From: Sanguibacter hominis ATCC BAA-789
Lineage (GTDB): Bacteria > Actinomycetota > Actinomycetes > Actinomycetales > Cellulomonadaceae
Direction of reading: 5' to 3'
DNA: 64,000 bases
Assembly (NCBI RefSeq): GCF_012396185.1
Contig: NZ_JAAXOW010000003.1
Coordinates: forward strand, 248,001-312,000
Part shown: one piece after another, positions 30,880-39,648 of the stretch
Layout: each line of letters begins with the position of its first letter
How positions within the stretch are numbered: position 1 is the stretch's first letter
Position numbers and translations under genes: made by a program
Notes under the pieces: model-generated
Told to the model about the DNA's origin: nothing
Database searches by the model: none
What the model saw: only the letters and a program-made list of their open reading frames with translations

Positions 30880-31371
30880 ATGCGGATCTACCTCCCGGCG
30901 ACGCTCGACGAGCTCACCGCCCTCGCCGAGTCGACCAGGCGCCCCGCCTCGCTCGATCTTGAGCCGCGCGGCGCGCACGCCGTGACGGCCGCGCTCGCGG
31001 CCGCCCTTCCCGACGAGGACGAGGAAGGGCTCGAGTACTCGGCGCACCTCGCTGCTGCCGACGACACGCTCGCGCTCATCGCGGCCTCGCCGACCGCCGA
31101 CCGCCGTCGGCTCGTGCTGACGGTCGAGGTCCCCGACGACGCGGTCGTGGCCGCGGCAGGGGACGCGACCGTCATCTCGCCCTCGGCCGTCGACATCGTG
31201 GTGCCCGTCCCGGGCGCGGTCGTCGTGTGCGGTCACATCGACGAGACCGACGCCGTGGCTGACGTCGAGGCGACCCTCGCAGGCGACGACGCCGCCGTCG
31301 AGCGGCTCGTCGAGCGCGACCTGCTCTGGTACGACGCGAGCGAGCTGCCGGGCCTCGTCGCGCGCGGCTGA
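30880..31371 (+). CDS. DUF6912-type hypothetical protein
   Basis: A 163-residue soluble acidic protein beginning MRIYLPATLDELTALAES and ending DLLWYDASELPGLVARG. The start and end blocks are those of the actinobacterial DUF6912 family of unknown function. There are no membrane segments or recognisable catalytic residues. It follows the TadZ-like gene by 4 bp, so it is probably co-transcribed, and is convergent with hisN. Confidence 0.75.
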   Translation: MRIYLPATLDELTALAESTRRPASLDLEPRGAHAVTAALAAALPDEDEEGLEYSAHLAAADDTLALIAASPTADRRRLVLTVEVPDDAVVAAAGDATVISPSAVDIVVPVPGAVVVCGHIDETDAVADVEATLAGDDAAVERLVERDLLWYDASELPGLVARG

Positions 31372-31402
31372 CGCGCCGAGACCCTCGGTCAGCTGCGCCG
31401 GC

Positions 31403-32197
31403 TCACGGCCGGTGGAGGTAGCTGCGGACCTCGTCGTGCAGCAGACCGTTCGACGCGATCGCATCGCCCCCGAACGGCCCGTCCTCACCCGCGAGCGACG
31501 TGAACCGCCCACCGGCCTCCGTCACGATCGGGACGAGCGCCGCCATGTCGTGCAGCGCGAGCTCCGGCTCGGCGGCCGCGTCGACCGCACCCTCGGCGAC
31601 GAGCATGTACGACCAGAAGTCGCCGTAGGCGCGCGTGCGCCAGACCGTGTCGGACAGCTCCAGCAGGCCGGGGAGCGCACCGCGCTCGTCCCAGCCTGTC
31701 AGGCTCGAGTACGAGAACGACGCGTCCGCGAGGTCGCGGACTCCGGACACGCGGATCCGCGTCGCGCTACTCAGGCTCCGGCCGGTCCACGCGCCCGTCC
31801 CGCGCGCCGCCCACCAGCGGCGCCCGAGCGCCGGGGCACTCACGAGCCCGACGACCGGGACGCCGTCGTGCAGGAGCGCGATGAGCGTCGCCCAGACGGG
31901 GACGCCGCGCACGAAGTTCTTCGTCCCGTCGATCGGGTCGACGACCCACTGCCGGGCCCCGTGGCCCGTCGCCCCGGACTCCTCGCCGAGGAACGCGTCG
32001 CGGCCGCGCGCGCGGGCGAGCTGTCCCCGGATCTGCTCCTCCGCGGCGCGGTCCGCGTCGGAGACGGGAGTGTGGTCCGGCTTCGTCTCGACGTGCAGGT
32101 CGAGCGCCTTGAAGCGCGACATCGTCAGCGAGTCGACCTGGTCGGCCATGACGTGCGCGAGGCGGAGGTCGTCGTCGTAGGACTCCTGGAGGGTCAT
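31403..32197 (-). CDS. hisN: Histidinol-phosphatase, inositol monophosphatase family
   Basis: A 264-residue Mg-dependent phosphatase. The metal-binding motifs are all present: EES in [24 protein letters not shown], and [20 protein letters not shown]. The sequence matches the actinobacterial HisN branch, which removes phosphate from histidinol phosphate, rather than general inositol monophosphatases; that assignment rests on overall resemblance. The ATG at 32197 lies 7 nt behind TAGCGT on the coding strand, so a leaderless start fits; a GTG nine bases upstream is the alternative. Confidence 0.9.
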   Translation of the reverse strand: MTLQESYDDDLRLAHVMADQVDSLTMSRFKALDLHVETKPDHTPVSDADRAAEEQIRGQLARARGRDAFLGEESGATGHGARQWVVDPIDGTKNFVRGVPVWATLIALLHDGVPVVGLVSAPALGRRWWAARGTGAWTGRSLSSATRIRVSGVRDLADASFSYSSLTGWDERGALPGLLELSDTVWRTRAYGDFWSYMLVAEGAVDAAAEPELALHDMAALVPIVTEAGGRFTSLAGEDGPFGGDAIASNGLLHDEVRSYLHRP

Positions 32198-32279
32198 GGC
32201 CTCCACGCTAGCGTCCGCGCCGTCCGTGCAGGTCCCACGTCCGCGGCGCGGCGCGCACCGGGGCTCGCCCCGGTCGGTG

Positions 32280-33329
32280 TCAGTCGCCGCGTCCCGCAGG
32301 CTCGGTGCGTGCGCTCATGACGCGGCGGAACGACTCGAGGCGCGCGGCGCGCGCCGGGGCGGTCTCCCGGTCCTCGGCGGCCCACGCGTCGAGCTCGCAG
32401 TCGGGTGCGCCGTCGAGGTGCGTGCAGCCGCGCGGGCACTGCTCGGCCACCTCGGCGAGATCCTCGAACGCGGCGAGGATCGTGCTCGGCTCGACATGGG
32501 CGAGGCCGAACGAACGCACGCCCGGGGTGTCGATGACCCAGCCAGCCTGCCCGGGCAGGCGCAGCGCCACGGCGGACGTGGAGGTCTGCCGTCCGCGGCC
32601 GGTGACGGCGTTGACGTGACCGGTGGCGCGGTGCGCGTCCGGCACCAGGGCGTTGACCAGGGTGGACTTCCCGACGCCGGAGTGGCCGACGAACACGCTC
32701 GTGCGGCCCACGAGCTCGGCGCGCACCCGCTCGACCGAGTCGGCGTCGAGCATCGCGCCGTCCTCGCCGCGCCGCGAGACGACGACCTCGACCCCGAGGG
32801 GCCGGTAGAGCGCGGCGAGCGGCTCGGGGTCGGCGAGGTCCGCCTTCGTGAGGCAGAGCAGGACACGCATGCCCGCGTCGTAGGCGGCGACGACGCAGCG
32901 GTCGATCATGCGGGGCCGCGGCTCGGGATCGGCGAGCGCGGTCACGATGACGAGCTGGTGCGCGTTCGCGACGATGATGCGTTCGTACGGGTCCGTGTCG
33001 TCGGCTGTGCGCCGCAGGACCGACGCGCGCTCGGTGATGCGCACGATGCGGCAGAGCGCGCCGTCGTCGCCCGAGATGTCGCCGACGACGTCCACGCGGT
33101 CGCCGCACACGACGCGCGACCGCCCGAGCTCGCGTGCCTTCATCGCGATGATGACGCGCTCGTCGGGCAGGCCCTCGTCGACAAGGAGCGTGTAGCGGCC
33201 ACGGTCGACGCCCGTGACGAACGCCGTCTGCGCCTCCTCGTGGGCGGGCCGCTGCTTGCTGCGGGGACGGCTGCCGCGCTTGCTGGGGCGCGACCTGAAG
33301 TCGGACTCGTCGCGGTAGCGGGCGCTCAC
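32280..33329 (-). CDS. rsgA: Ribosome small-subunit GTPase RsgA
   Basis: A 349-residue circularly permuted GTPase that acts in late 30S assembly. The motifs come in the order G4 LTKADL, G1 [11 protein letters not shown]3 [10 protein letters not shown]; an OB fold precedes and a zinc knuckle [14 protein letters not shown] follows. The basic N-terminus ([16 protein letters not shown]) is usual in actinobacteria. The GTG at 33329 overlaps the aroA stop (GTGA), which settles the start. Confidence 0.96.
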   Translation of the reverse strand: MSARYRDESDFRSRPSKRGSRPRSKQRPAHEEAQTAFVTGVDRGRYTLLVDEGLPDERVIIAMKARELGRSRVVCGDRVDVVGDISGDDGALCRIVRITERASVLRRTADDTDPYERIIVANAHQLVIVTALADPEPRPRMIDRCVVAAYDAGMRVLLCLTKADLADPEPLAALYRPLGVEVVVSRRGEDGAMLDADSVERVRAELVGRTSVFVGHSGVGKSTLVNALVPDAHRATGHVNAVTGRGRQTSTSAVALRLPGQAGWVIDTPGVRSFGLAHVEPSTILAAFEDLAEVAEQCPRGCTHLDGAPDCELDAWAAEDRETAPARAARLESFRRVMSARTEPAGRGD

Positions 33330-34675
33330 GCGGTCGCCCCGCCCGGGGTGCCGGCGCTGCCGATCATGCGCGCCCACATCGTCGGGAACTCGGGGAGGGT
33401 CTTGGCGGTCGTCCCGACGTCGCGGACCTGGACGCCCGGGACGCGCAGCCCGACGAGGGCGGCGGCCATAGCCATGCGGTGGTCCTGGTAGGTGTCGACG
33501 ACGGCGCCGTGCAGCGGCGCGGGCGCGATGACGACTCCGTCCGACGTCTGCTCGCAGCGCCCGCCGAGGCGCGTGATCTCGGTCGCGAGCGCGGTGAGGC
33601 GGTCGGTCTCGTGGCCTCGCAGGTGGCTGATGCCCCGCAGGCGGCTGGGGGAGTCGGCGAGGGCGGCGAGCGCCGCGATCGTCGGCGTGAGCTCGCCAGC
33701 GGTATGGAGGTCGACGTCGATGCCGTGGATCGTGCCGTCGCCCGTGACCGTCATGACGTCGCCGCGCTGGCGGACCTTGCCGCCCATCGCGGCGAGCAGC
33801 TCGGGGGCCAGCGCGCCGGCCTGGGTGGTCTCGGTGGGCCAGCCGGGGACCGAGACGGAGCCGCCGGCGACGAGCGCGGACGCGAGGAAGACGGCGGCGT
33901 TGGACAGGTCGGGTTCCATGCGGACGTCGCGCGCGGCGATCGGTCCGGGCTCGACGATCCAGATGGCGGGCCGCGAGTCGTCGATCTTGACCCCGGCGTC
34001 GCGCAGGACGGCGACGGTCATCTCGATGTGGGGCAGGCTCGGGAGGGTCGGTCCGACGTGCCGCACCTGGAGGCCGCGGTCGAACCGGGCGGCCGCGAGC
34101 AGCAGGCCGGAGACGAACTGGCTCGACGCGCTCGCGTCGAGGTCGACGGCTCCGCCGACGACGCCGCCGTGCCCCGCGACCGTGAAGGGGAGGGTGCTCG
34201 GGCGGCCGCCGTCGTCGTCGGTGACCTCGACGCCGAGCGAGCGCAGCCCCGCGAGCACGGGCCCCATGGGCCGCAGGCGAGCGGCCTCGTCGCCGTCGAA
34301 CCGGACGTCGCCGTCAGCGAGCGCGGCGACTGCCGGGAGGAAGCGCATGACGGTGCCGGCGAGGCCGCACCGGATGGTCGCGGGCCCGGTGATCGGGCCG
34401 GGCGTCACGCGCAGGGAGCTCGCCGCGCCGTCTGTCTCGATGCGAGCGCCGAGGGCGCGCAGGGCGTCAGCCATGAGGTCGGTGTCGCGGCTGCGCAGGG
34501 CCCCCGAGATCGTCGAGGGTCCGTCGGCGAGGGCCGCGACGACGAGGTGCCTGTTCGTGAGGGACTTCGAGCCGGGGACGTCGACGGTCGCGTGGAGCGT
34601 CCCGACCGCGGTGGGCGCTGCCCACGTGTCGCCGGGGGTGGGGCGCACGGGAGAGCCGAGCGAGGGTGACGTCAT
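33326..34675 (-). CDS. aroA: 3-phosphoshikimate 1-carboxyvinyltransferase (EPSP synthase)
   Basis: A 449-residue shikimate-pathway enzyme that joins PEP to shikimate 3-phosphate. Visible motifs are [17 protein letters not shown] (about residues 33-49), [33 protein letters not shown] and [17 protein letters not shown] near the C-terminus. The aroA-rsgA overlap is a common actinobacterial arrangement. The ATG at 34675 is the first available. Confidence 0.97.
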   Translation of the reverse strand: MTSPSLGSPVRPTPGDTWAAPTAVGTLHATVDVPGSKSLTNRHLVVAALADGPSTISGALRSRDTDLMADALRALGARIETDGAASSLRVTPGPITGPATIRCGLAGTVMRFLPAVAALADGDVRFDGDEAARLRPMGPVLAGLRSLGVEVTDDDGGRPSTLPFTVAGHGGVVGGAVDLDASASSQFVSGLLLAAARFDRGLQVRHVGPTLPSLPHIEMTVAVLRDAGVKIDDSRPAIWIVEPGPIAARDVRMEPDLSNAAVFLASALVAGGSVSVPGWPTETTQAGALAPELLAAMGGKVRQRGDVMTVTGDGTIHGIDVDLHTAGELTPTIAALAALADSPSRLRGISHLRGHETDRLTALATEITRLGGRCEQTSDGVVIAPAPLHGAVVDTYQDHRMAMAAALVGLRVPGVQVRDVGTTAKTLPEFPTMWARMIGSAGTPGGATA

Positions 34676-34717
34676 GGCTCCAGGGTATCGGGGTGCGTCC
34701 GTCCTGCCCTGTTCTTG

Positions 34718-35248
34718 TCAGCCGATCGAGGCCTTGCGTCCGAGGCGCTTGCCCGTCGAGCTCGCGGACGAGACGACGGTGTCGACTGCTTCCGACGCCT
34801 GGGCGGCCAGGTTGCCGCGTGCCTGGCGGACGCGCCAACCGAATGACGGGCTGCCGGCGGTGTCGGCGCCCGCGAGGAGGGCTGCGCCGAGGGCGCCGAG
34901 CGACTGGGCGAAGGGCGTGACCTTCTCAGGATCGAGGTGGCGGCCGGTCCACGGCTGGTGGACGAAGGCGAGCGGCGCCGTGAGCGCGGCGAGCGCGAGC
35001 CCGCTCGAGCGTGGGGCTCGGCCGACCGCGAGGTTCGCCGCGGCGACGGCCGTCGCGACGCCGTGCACGCGCACCGCGATCTTCAGCTCGCGGTCGGTCA
35101 GCGTGCGGCGCAGACCGGCGGCGCTCGCGACCTTGTCGGCGAGGGGACGGGCGGCGTCGACGTGGGGCGCGGGCTTGCGGACCGCGTCGACCCCCGTGAC
35201 GAGGTACCAGGACGCGAGCAGGGGACGGGCAACGCGGCGGACCAGCAT
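34718..35248 (-). CDS. DoxX family membrane protein
   Basis: A 176-residue protein with three or four hydrophobic stretches: [21 protein letters not shown] (a DoxX opening), [36 protein letters not shown]. The last about 60 residues are soluble. DoxX-like proteins have been linked to redox complexes and oxidative stress survival. An ideal AAGGAG lies 6 nt before the ATG. It is divergent from sigR, so it might respond to the same stress, but I see no SigR promoter on its own strand. Confidence 0.83.
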   Translation of the reverse strand: MLVRRVARPLLASWYLVTGVDAVRKPAPHVDAARPLADKVASAAGLRRTLTDRELKIAVRVHGVATAVAAANLAVGRAPRSSGLALAALTAPLAFVHQPWTGRHLDPEKVTPFAQSLGALGAALLAGADTAGSPSFGWRVRQARGNLAAQASEAVDTVVSSASSTGKRLGRKASIG

Positions 35249-35319
35249 CGGGATCTCCTTCGACCGGGCTTTTCCTCCCACCGTATCGCCAGGGACGTCG
35301 GTCGGCCTTGCGCGGCGCC

Positions 35320-35346
35320 GGGAATGATCGCGCGCCGGAGCGTGTT
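35320..35346 (+). promoter_or_regulatory. SigR-type promoter (GGGAAT-N18-GTT) for the sigR-rsrA operon
   Basis: GGGAAT at 35320-35325, an 18-bp spacer, and GTT at 35344-35346 match exactly the SigR/SigH consensus known from Streptomyces and Mycobacterium. It lies 76 bp upstream of the sigma factor ATG. A second, housekeeping-like box TAGGCT (35408-35413) lies 8 nt before the ATG, which fits the two-promoter design of sigR. Confidence 0.85.
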
Positions 35347-35421
35347 CCTCCTGCTGTGACCTGCCAAGCACCGCCCGCCCCGCGAGCCCGTACCGCCCTG
35401 TCAGGGCTAGGCTCGTCGGTG

Positions 35422-36042
35422 ATGACTGAAGACACGGACCGCGCGCCGCAGACAGAGACAGACGTCGAGAGGCGCCTGCGGTTCGAGCGCGACGCTCTCG
35501 AGTTCCTCGACCCCCTCTACGCGGCCGCGCTGCGCATGACGCGGAACCCGACGGATGCCGAGGACCTGGTCCAGGAGACGTTCACGAAGGCGTTCGCGGC
35601 GTTCCACCAGTACCGGCCGGACACGAACCTCAAGGCGTGGCTCTACCGGATCCTGACGAACACGTTCATCAACGGGTATCGCAAGAAGCAGCGCGAGCCG
35701 CAGAAGGCCGCAACCGACGAGATCGAGGACTGGCAGATCGCCCGCGCGGCGTCGCACACGTCGACCGGGCTGCGGTCCGCGGAGGTCGAGGCGCTCGACG
35801 CGCTCCCGGACTCTGACGTCAAGGAGGCGCTCGCGGCACTCCCGGAGGATCGCCGCATCGCGGTGTACCTCGCCGACGTCGAGGGGTTCCCCTACAAGGA
35901 GATCGCGCAGATCATGGGCACCCCGATCGGGACCGTGATGTCGCGGCTGCACCGTGGCCGTGCACAGCTGCGCGACCTCCTGGCCGAGTACGCAGCGGAC
36001 CGGGGGCTCCTCCCGGCGCGCACGACGAAGGACGAGTCATGA
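35422..36042 (+). CDS. sigR: ECF sigma factor SigR/SigH, thiol-oxidative stress
   Basis: A 206-residue ECF sigma factor. Region 2 includes [36 protein letters not shown] and [21 protein letters not shown]; region 4 holds [38 protein letters not shown]. These match the SigR/SigH group, which induces thioredoxin and mycothiol genes. The next gene, a RsrA-type anti-sigma factor, overlaps the stop (ATGA). The start ATG at 35422 is preceded by an in-frame GTG at 35419. Autoregulation is indicated by the consensus promoter upstream. Confidence 0.95.
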   Translation: MTEDTDRAPQTETDVERRLRFERDALEFLDPLYAAALRMTRNPTDAEDLVQETFTKAFAAFHQYRPDTNLKAWLYRILTNTFINGYRKKQREPQKAATDEIEDWQIARAASHTSTGLRSAEVEALDALPDSDVKEALAALPEDRRIAVYLADVEGFPYKEIAQIMGTPIGTVMSRLHRGRAQLRDLLAEYAADRGLLPARTTKDES

Positions 36043-36347
36043 ACACCGATCCCTTCCTCGGGAGCCCCGGGGACGAGCAGCCCGAGGTCCCGGCCGCGCC
36101 TGCGCTGGACAAGGACGAGTGCGCGGAGGTCATCGGGCACGTCGAGGAGTTCCTGAGCTCTCCGATGTCGCCCGACGACGCGCGGGACCTGCGGCACAAC
36201 GTCGCCGGCGCGCTGCCTGGCCTCGCCGACCTGGAGGTCGAGGAGATCATCCGTGTGATCGTGAAGCGTTCGTGCTGCGAGCGTGCCCCGGAGGCGCTGC
36301 GCGTGCGCGTGCGCACGCAGATGGCGGTCTGGCGGCTGGAGGGCTGA
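36039..36347 (+). CDS. rsrA: RsrA/RshA-type anti-sigma factor lacking the zinc-binding CxxC
   Basis: A 102-residue protein coupled to sigR. It aligns by eye with RsrA: C28 in [13 protein letters not shown], the following MSPDDAR, and the C-terminal [16 protein letters not shown]. The HxxxCxxC motif that holds zinc and senses disulfide stress is replaced: H53 is followed by Gly57 and Pro60 ([11 protein letters not shown]). C79-C80 remain. The gene reads through without a frameshift. It may still hold SigR but respond differently, or be redox-blind; that is inference. Typical RsrA is about the same length. Confidence 0.88.
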   Translation: MNTDPFLGSPGDEQPEVPAAPALDKDECAEVIGHVEEFLSSPMSPDDARDLRHNVAGALPGLADLEVEEIIRVIVKRSCCERAPEALRVRVRTQMAVWRLEG

Positions 36348-36384
36348 ACCCTGGTGCGTCCCGTTCGGGGGCGCCTCTGACATG

Positions 36385-36423
36385 CACGAAGGGCCTCGGT
36401 GCACAGCACCGAGGCCCTTCGTG
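36385..36423. terminator. Bidirectional terminator between rsrA and bL37 genes
   Basis: A perfect 18-bp stem (36385-36402 with 36406-36423) around a 3-nt loop. It lies 38 nt after the rsrA stop and 38 nt after the convergent bL37 stop. Confidence 0.85.
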
Positions 36424-36460
36424 TGCGCCGGGACGAACCGGCGATGTCGTGTGCGCCTGC

Positions 36461-36535
36461 TCAGGCGTTGGGACGACGGCCGTGGTTGGCGGCGTTGCCC
36501 TTGCGGCTGCGACGCTTGCGTCCGCGCTTGCTCAT
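36461..36535 (-). CDS. 50S ribosomal protein bL37
   Basis: A 24-residue, extremely basic protein, MSKRGRKRRSRKGN followed by AANHGRRPNA. It matches the actinobacteria-specific large-subunit protein bL37 described in mycobacterial ribosome structures. AGGAG lies 6 nt before the ATG. It is shorter than usual annotation cut-offs and is easily missed. Confidence 0.9.
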   Translation of the reverse strand: MSKRGRKRRSRKGNAANHGRRPNA

Positions 36536-36728
36536 GGTGACTCCTGTCGATCGTGCGGGTCCGGGGTCGTGGCACAGGGCGCCACCGGACCAGAGGTCCG
36601 CGCACGCTCTCGGCTCACGCGCCCACCATGATCCCACACCTGCGCGTCTCGGGGAAACTTGGGGGTTTCGACCCTGCAGTCGGTGGCGCGGGGTCAAGTC
36701 GGCGGGGGATCGTTCCGATACCTCTGAC

Positions 36729-37814
36729 GTGAACGCTACGCCTCAGTCCGTGATTCCCCTGCTGCACGCCGTCGTCAAGGCCGGGGCGTCCGACCTGCAC
36801 TGCAAGGTCGGTTCGGCGCCGCGCGTGCGCGTCGACGGCCGTCTGCGCCGTCTGCAGGTCCCGACGCTCGAGCCGGTGGACACGGACCACATGCTCTACG
36901 AGGTCCTCCCGGCCGACCTGGTCGAGGACTTCGAGCGCACCCACGAGGCGGACTTCGCGTACTCGGTCGCCGGCGTCGGCCGCTTCCGTGTCAACGCCTA
37001 CCAGGCCCGCGGCACGACGGCGATGGTGTTCCGTCTGGTCTCGGTCGTGTCGTCGTCGATCGCCGAGCTGGGCCTGCCGCCCGTCGTGGGCGACCTCGCC
37101 CTCGAGCCGCGCGGCCTCGTGCTCATCACGGGCCCGACCGGGTCGGGCAAGACGACGTCGCTCGCGGCGATGGTCGACCTCATCAACACGTACCGCGAGG
37201 TCAACATCATCACGATCGAGGACCCGATCGAGGTCCTCCACGAGGACAAGAAGGCGATCATCTCGCAGCGTGAGGTGCGCCAGGACACCCGGACGTTCGC
37301 GACCGCGCTGCGCGCAGCGATGCGTCAGGACCCCGACGTGATCCTGGTCGGCGAGATGCGAGACATCGACACCGTGCGTGCGGCCCTGCAGGCCGCGGAG
37401 ACCGGTCACCTCGTGCTGTCGACGCTGCACACGCTCGACGCGCAGGAGTCGATCAACCGTGTCGTGGACTTCTTCCCGCCGCACGAGCAGACGCAGGTGC
37501 GCAACGCCCTGGCGCAGACGCTGCGCGGGATCGTCTCGCAGCGCTTGGTCCGCACGGTCGACGATGGCCGCTGCCCGGCGGTCGAGGTGCTCGTGAACAC
37601 GGGGCGCACGGCGGAGGCGATCGTGGCGCCGCTCGACAACCCGCCGCTCACGGACCTCATCGCCGAGGGCGAGTACTACAAGATGCAGACGTTCGACCAG
37701 CACCTGGGCGGGCTCGTCCTCGAAGGACGCATCTCGTACGACGAGGCGCTCCAGACGGCGTCGAAGCCTCAGGACCTCACCCTGGCCCTGCGTGCGGCTG
37801 GCATGCAGGTCTGA
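36729..37814 (+). CDS. pilT: Type IV pilus retraction ATPase PilT-like
   Basis: A 361-residue secretion ATPase. The N-terminal PAS-like domain (ASDLHCKVGSAPRVRVDGRL) precedes Walker A GPTGSGKTTSLAAMV, the Asp box NIITIEDPIEVLHEDKKAII, Walker B DPDVILVGEMRDIDT and the His box ETGHLVLSTLHT. The size and the final LILRAAGMQ-like end fit PilT rather than PilB, which is larger. No pilin, pilB, pilC, pilM-Q or peptidase is in the window. ATACCT (36718-36723) lies 5 nt before the GTG, so a leaderless mRNA is possible. Confidence 0.93.
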   Translation: MNATPQSVIPLLHAVVKAGASDLHCKVGSAPRVRVDGRLRRLQVPTLEPVDTDHMLYEVLPADLVEDFERTHEADFAYSVAGVGRFRVNAYQARGTTAMVFRLVSVVSSSIAELGLPPVVGDLALEPRGLVLITGPTGSGKTTSLAAMVDLINTYREVNIITIEDPIEVLHEDKKAIISQREVRQDTRTFATALRAAMRQDPDVILVGEMRDIDTVRAALQAAETGHLVLSTLHTLDAQESINRVVDFFPPHEQTQVRNALAQTLRGIVSQRLVRTVDDGRCPAVEVLVNTGRTAEAIVAPLDNPPLTDLIAEGEYYKMQTFDQHLGGLVLEGRISYDEALQTASKPQDLTLALRAAGMQV

Positions 37815-37836
37815 CGGCGACTGTGCCGCTGGCCGT

Positions 37837-37873
37837 GCCCTGCGGCCCGCTCCCGGGGGACGGGTCGCAGGGC
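37837..37873. terminator. Terminator between pilT and the SGNH hydrolase gene
   Basis: A 13-bp stem with one G-U pair (37837-37849 with 37861-37873) and an 11-nt loop, between two convergent genes. Confidence 0.65.
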
Positions 37874-37887
37874 CCTGGTTCTGACGG

Positions 37888-38493
37888 TCAGGCGCCGGCG
37901 TCGGGGACGCCGAGCCAGCCGTGCCAGCCGGAGTGCAGCACGAGCCACGCCATGAGGCCGTACCCGGCCTGCGCGGGCAGGTCGTCGCCCCGCGTCGCGA
38001 GGTCGGCGTGCCACTGGTCGTGCGTCTCGAGGGGGGCGAACGTCTCGACGTAGGTGACGCGGCGGCGGTGGGTCACGTCGGCGAACGCGCGGGAGAGCTC
38101 GCCGAGGCGCGCGTTGTCCGTGCGTTCGCCCGGCGGAGGCCCGACGACGAGGGTGGGCAGGTTGCGGGACTCGGCGACGTCGAGGATGTTCGCGAGGTTG
38201 AGGCGGCTCCGCGCGACGGAGAGGCCTGCTGCGACGTCGTGCCGTCCGAGCGCGACGACGAGGCGGTCGTCGACGTCGGGGGAGTGGGCGAGCCGCCGGT
38301 CGACCTCGCCCTCCCAGCGTGCGCTGAGCGCGGTCGTGGTCTCGCCGGGCACGGCGAGCACGTGGTGCGAGAGCGTCCCGGGCGCCTGCGTGCGCGCGAC
38401 GACGCGGCCGACCCAGCCGAGGGCCTTGGGGTCTCCGGTGCCTGCCGCCAGCTCGTCGCCGACGACGCAGATCCGCACTTCCTGCCCGCTCAC
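37888..38493 (-). CDS. SGNH/GDSL-type hydrolase
   Basis: A 201-residue esterase-like protein without a signal peptide. Block I is VRICVVGDELAAGTGDPKALGWVGRV, where the usual nucleophile Ser of GDS is replaced by Glu (GDE). A block III-like VVALGRHDVA and the late LVVGPPPG are recognisable; the usual GxND is GRHD. The final DLPAQAGYGLMAWLVL takes the place of the Asp-x-x-His block with no clear His. Lysophospholipase-type activity is therefore doubtful. GAGG precedes the GTG at 38493. Confidence 0.75.
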   Translation of the reverse strand: MSGQEVRICVVGDELAAGTGDPKALGWVGRVVARTQAPGTLSHHVLAVPGETTTALSARWEGEVDRRLAHSPDVDDRLVVALGRHDVAAGLSVARSRLNLANILDVAESRNLPTLVVGPPPGERTDNARLGELSRAFADVTHRRRVTYVETFAPLETHDQWHADLATRGDDLPAQAGYGLMAWLVLHSGWHGWLGVPDAGA

Positions 38494-38591
38494 GTGTCCT
38501 CGTTCCTCTGGTGGTGCATCCTGCCCATTGTCCGCCACGTCGCTCACGCGGAAGGGCAACACGCCGGGGTTTCGATGGCTAGGCTGGGGCG

Positions 38592-39572
38592 ATGGACATG
38601 AAGCGATGGAGCGACGGACGCACGGTGTCGTGCGTCGGGCTCGGGACGTGGCAGCTGGGTGCGGACTGGGGCGAGGTCAGCGAGGCTGACGCCCACGCGG
38701 TGATCGACGCCGCGGTGGGGGCGGGCGTGACCTTCCTCGACACCGCGGACGTGTACGGCGACGGGAGGTCCGAGCAGATCATCGGGTCCTACCTCGAGGA
38801 GAACCCTGGGCTGGACCTCTTCGTCGCGACGAAGATGGGCCGCCGGGTCGACCAGGTGCCCGAGGCGTACAACCTCGAGGCGTTCCGTGGGTGGACGGAC
38901 CGCTCACGTCGGAACCTCGGCGTCGAGCGCCTGGACCTCGTGCAGCTGCACTGCCCGCCGTCCGCCGTGTTCGAGGACGACGAGGTGTTCGACGCGCTCG
39001 ACACCCTCGTCGAGGAGGGGGTCATCAAGCAGTACGGCGTGAGCGTCGAGAAGCGCAGCGAGGCGCTGCGCGCGCTCGAGCGCCCGGGCCTGGCGAGCAT
39101 CCAGATCATCGTCAACGCGTTCCGGCTCGCGCCGCTCGACGACGTGATCCCGGCGGCAGCCGAGCGCGGCGTGTCGATCATCGCGCGGGTCCCGCTCGCG
39201 TCGGGGCTGCTCTCGGGCCGGTACACGCTCGACACGACGTTCGCCGCGGACGACCACCGCACGTACAACCGGCACGGTGAGGCGTTCGACGTCGGCGAGA
39301 CGTTCGCGGGCGTCGACTACGCACGCGGGGTGGCCGCAGCGCAGGAGCTCGCGGCTGCGGTGCCCGCAGGGATGACGCTCGCGCAGGCGTCGATCGCATG
39401 GCTGACGGAGCAGGCAGGCATCACGACGGTCATCCCGGGCGGGCGTTCGCCCGAGCAGGTGCGCGCGAACGCTGCGGCGGGCGAGCTCGGACCGCTGCCG
39501 ACGTCGTTCGACGCCGCGGTCCACGACGTCTACGACCGGCTCATCCGGGCTGACGTGCACGACCGCTGGTGA
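38592..39572 (+). CDS. Aldo/keto reductase
   Basis: A 326-residue NADPH-dependent TIM-barrel reductase. The tetrad is visible: D in FLDTADVYGDG, Y four residues on, K in FVATKMG, and H in LVQLHCPP. The C-terminal cofactor region ITTVIPGGRSPEQVRANAAA is typical. The substrate cannot be read; members reduce sugars or aldehydes or have redox roles. TAGGCT (38580-38585) lies 6 nt before the ATG, so the mRNA is probably leaderless. It is monocistronic and divergent from the SGNH gene. Confidence 0.92.
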   Translation: MDMKRWSDGRTVSCVGLGTWQLGADWGEVSEADAHAVIDAAVGAGVTFLDTADVYGDGRSEQIIGSYLEENPGLDLFVATKMGRRVDQVPEAYNLEAFRGWTDRSRRNLGVERLDLVQLHCPPSAVFEDDEVFDALDTLVEEGVIKQYGVSVEKRSEALRALERPGLASIQIIVNAFRLAPLDDVIPAAAERGVSIIARVPLASGLLSGRYTLDTTFAADDHRTYNRHGEAFDVGETFAGVDYARGVAAAQELAAAVPAGMTLAQASIAWLTEQAGITTVIPGGRSPEQVRANAAAGELGPLPTSFDAAVHDVYDRLIRADVHDRW

Positions 39573-39589
39573 GCATCTCGCAGCGCTGA

Positions 39590-39634
39590 CAAGACACGGA
39601 GGGCCGCCCGATCTGGGCGGCCCTCCGTGTCTTG
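39590..39634. terminator. Bidirectional terminator between the reductase and kgd
   Basis: A perfect 20-bp stem (39590-39609 with 39615-39634) and 5-nt loop between two convergent genes. It is the longest perfect hairpin in the window. Confidence 0.88.
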
Positions 39635-39648
39635 CGCGTGCGTGACGC

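Noticed and set aside
36652-36673. GAAAC/GTTTC inverted repeat between the bL37 and pilT genes
   Set aside because: Arms of five bases only; too weak to call an operator.
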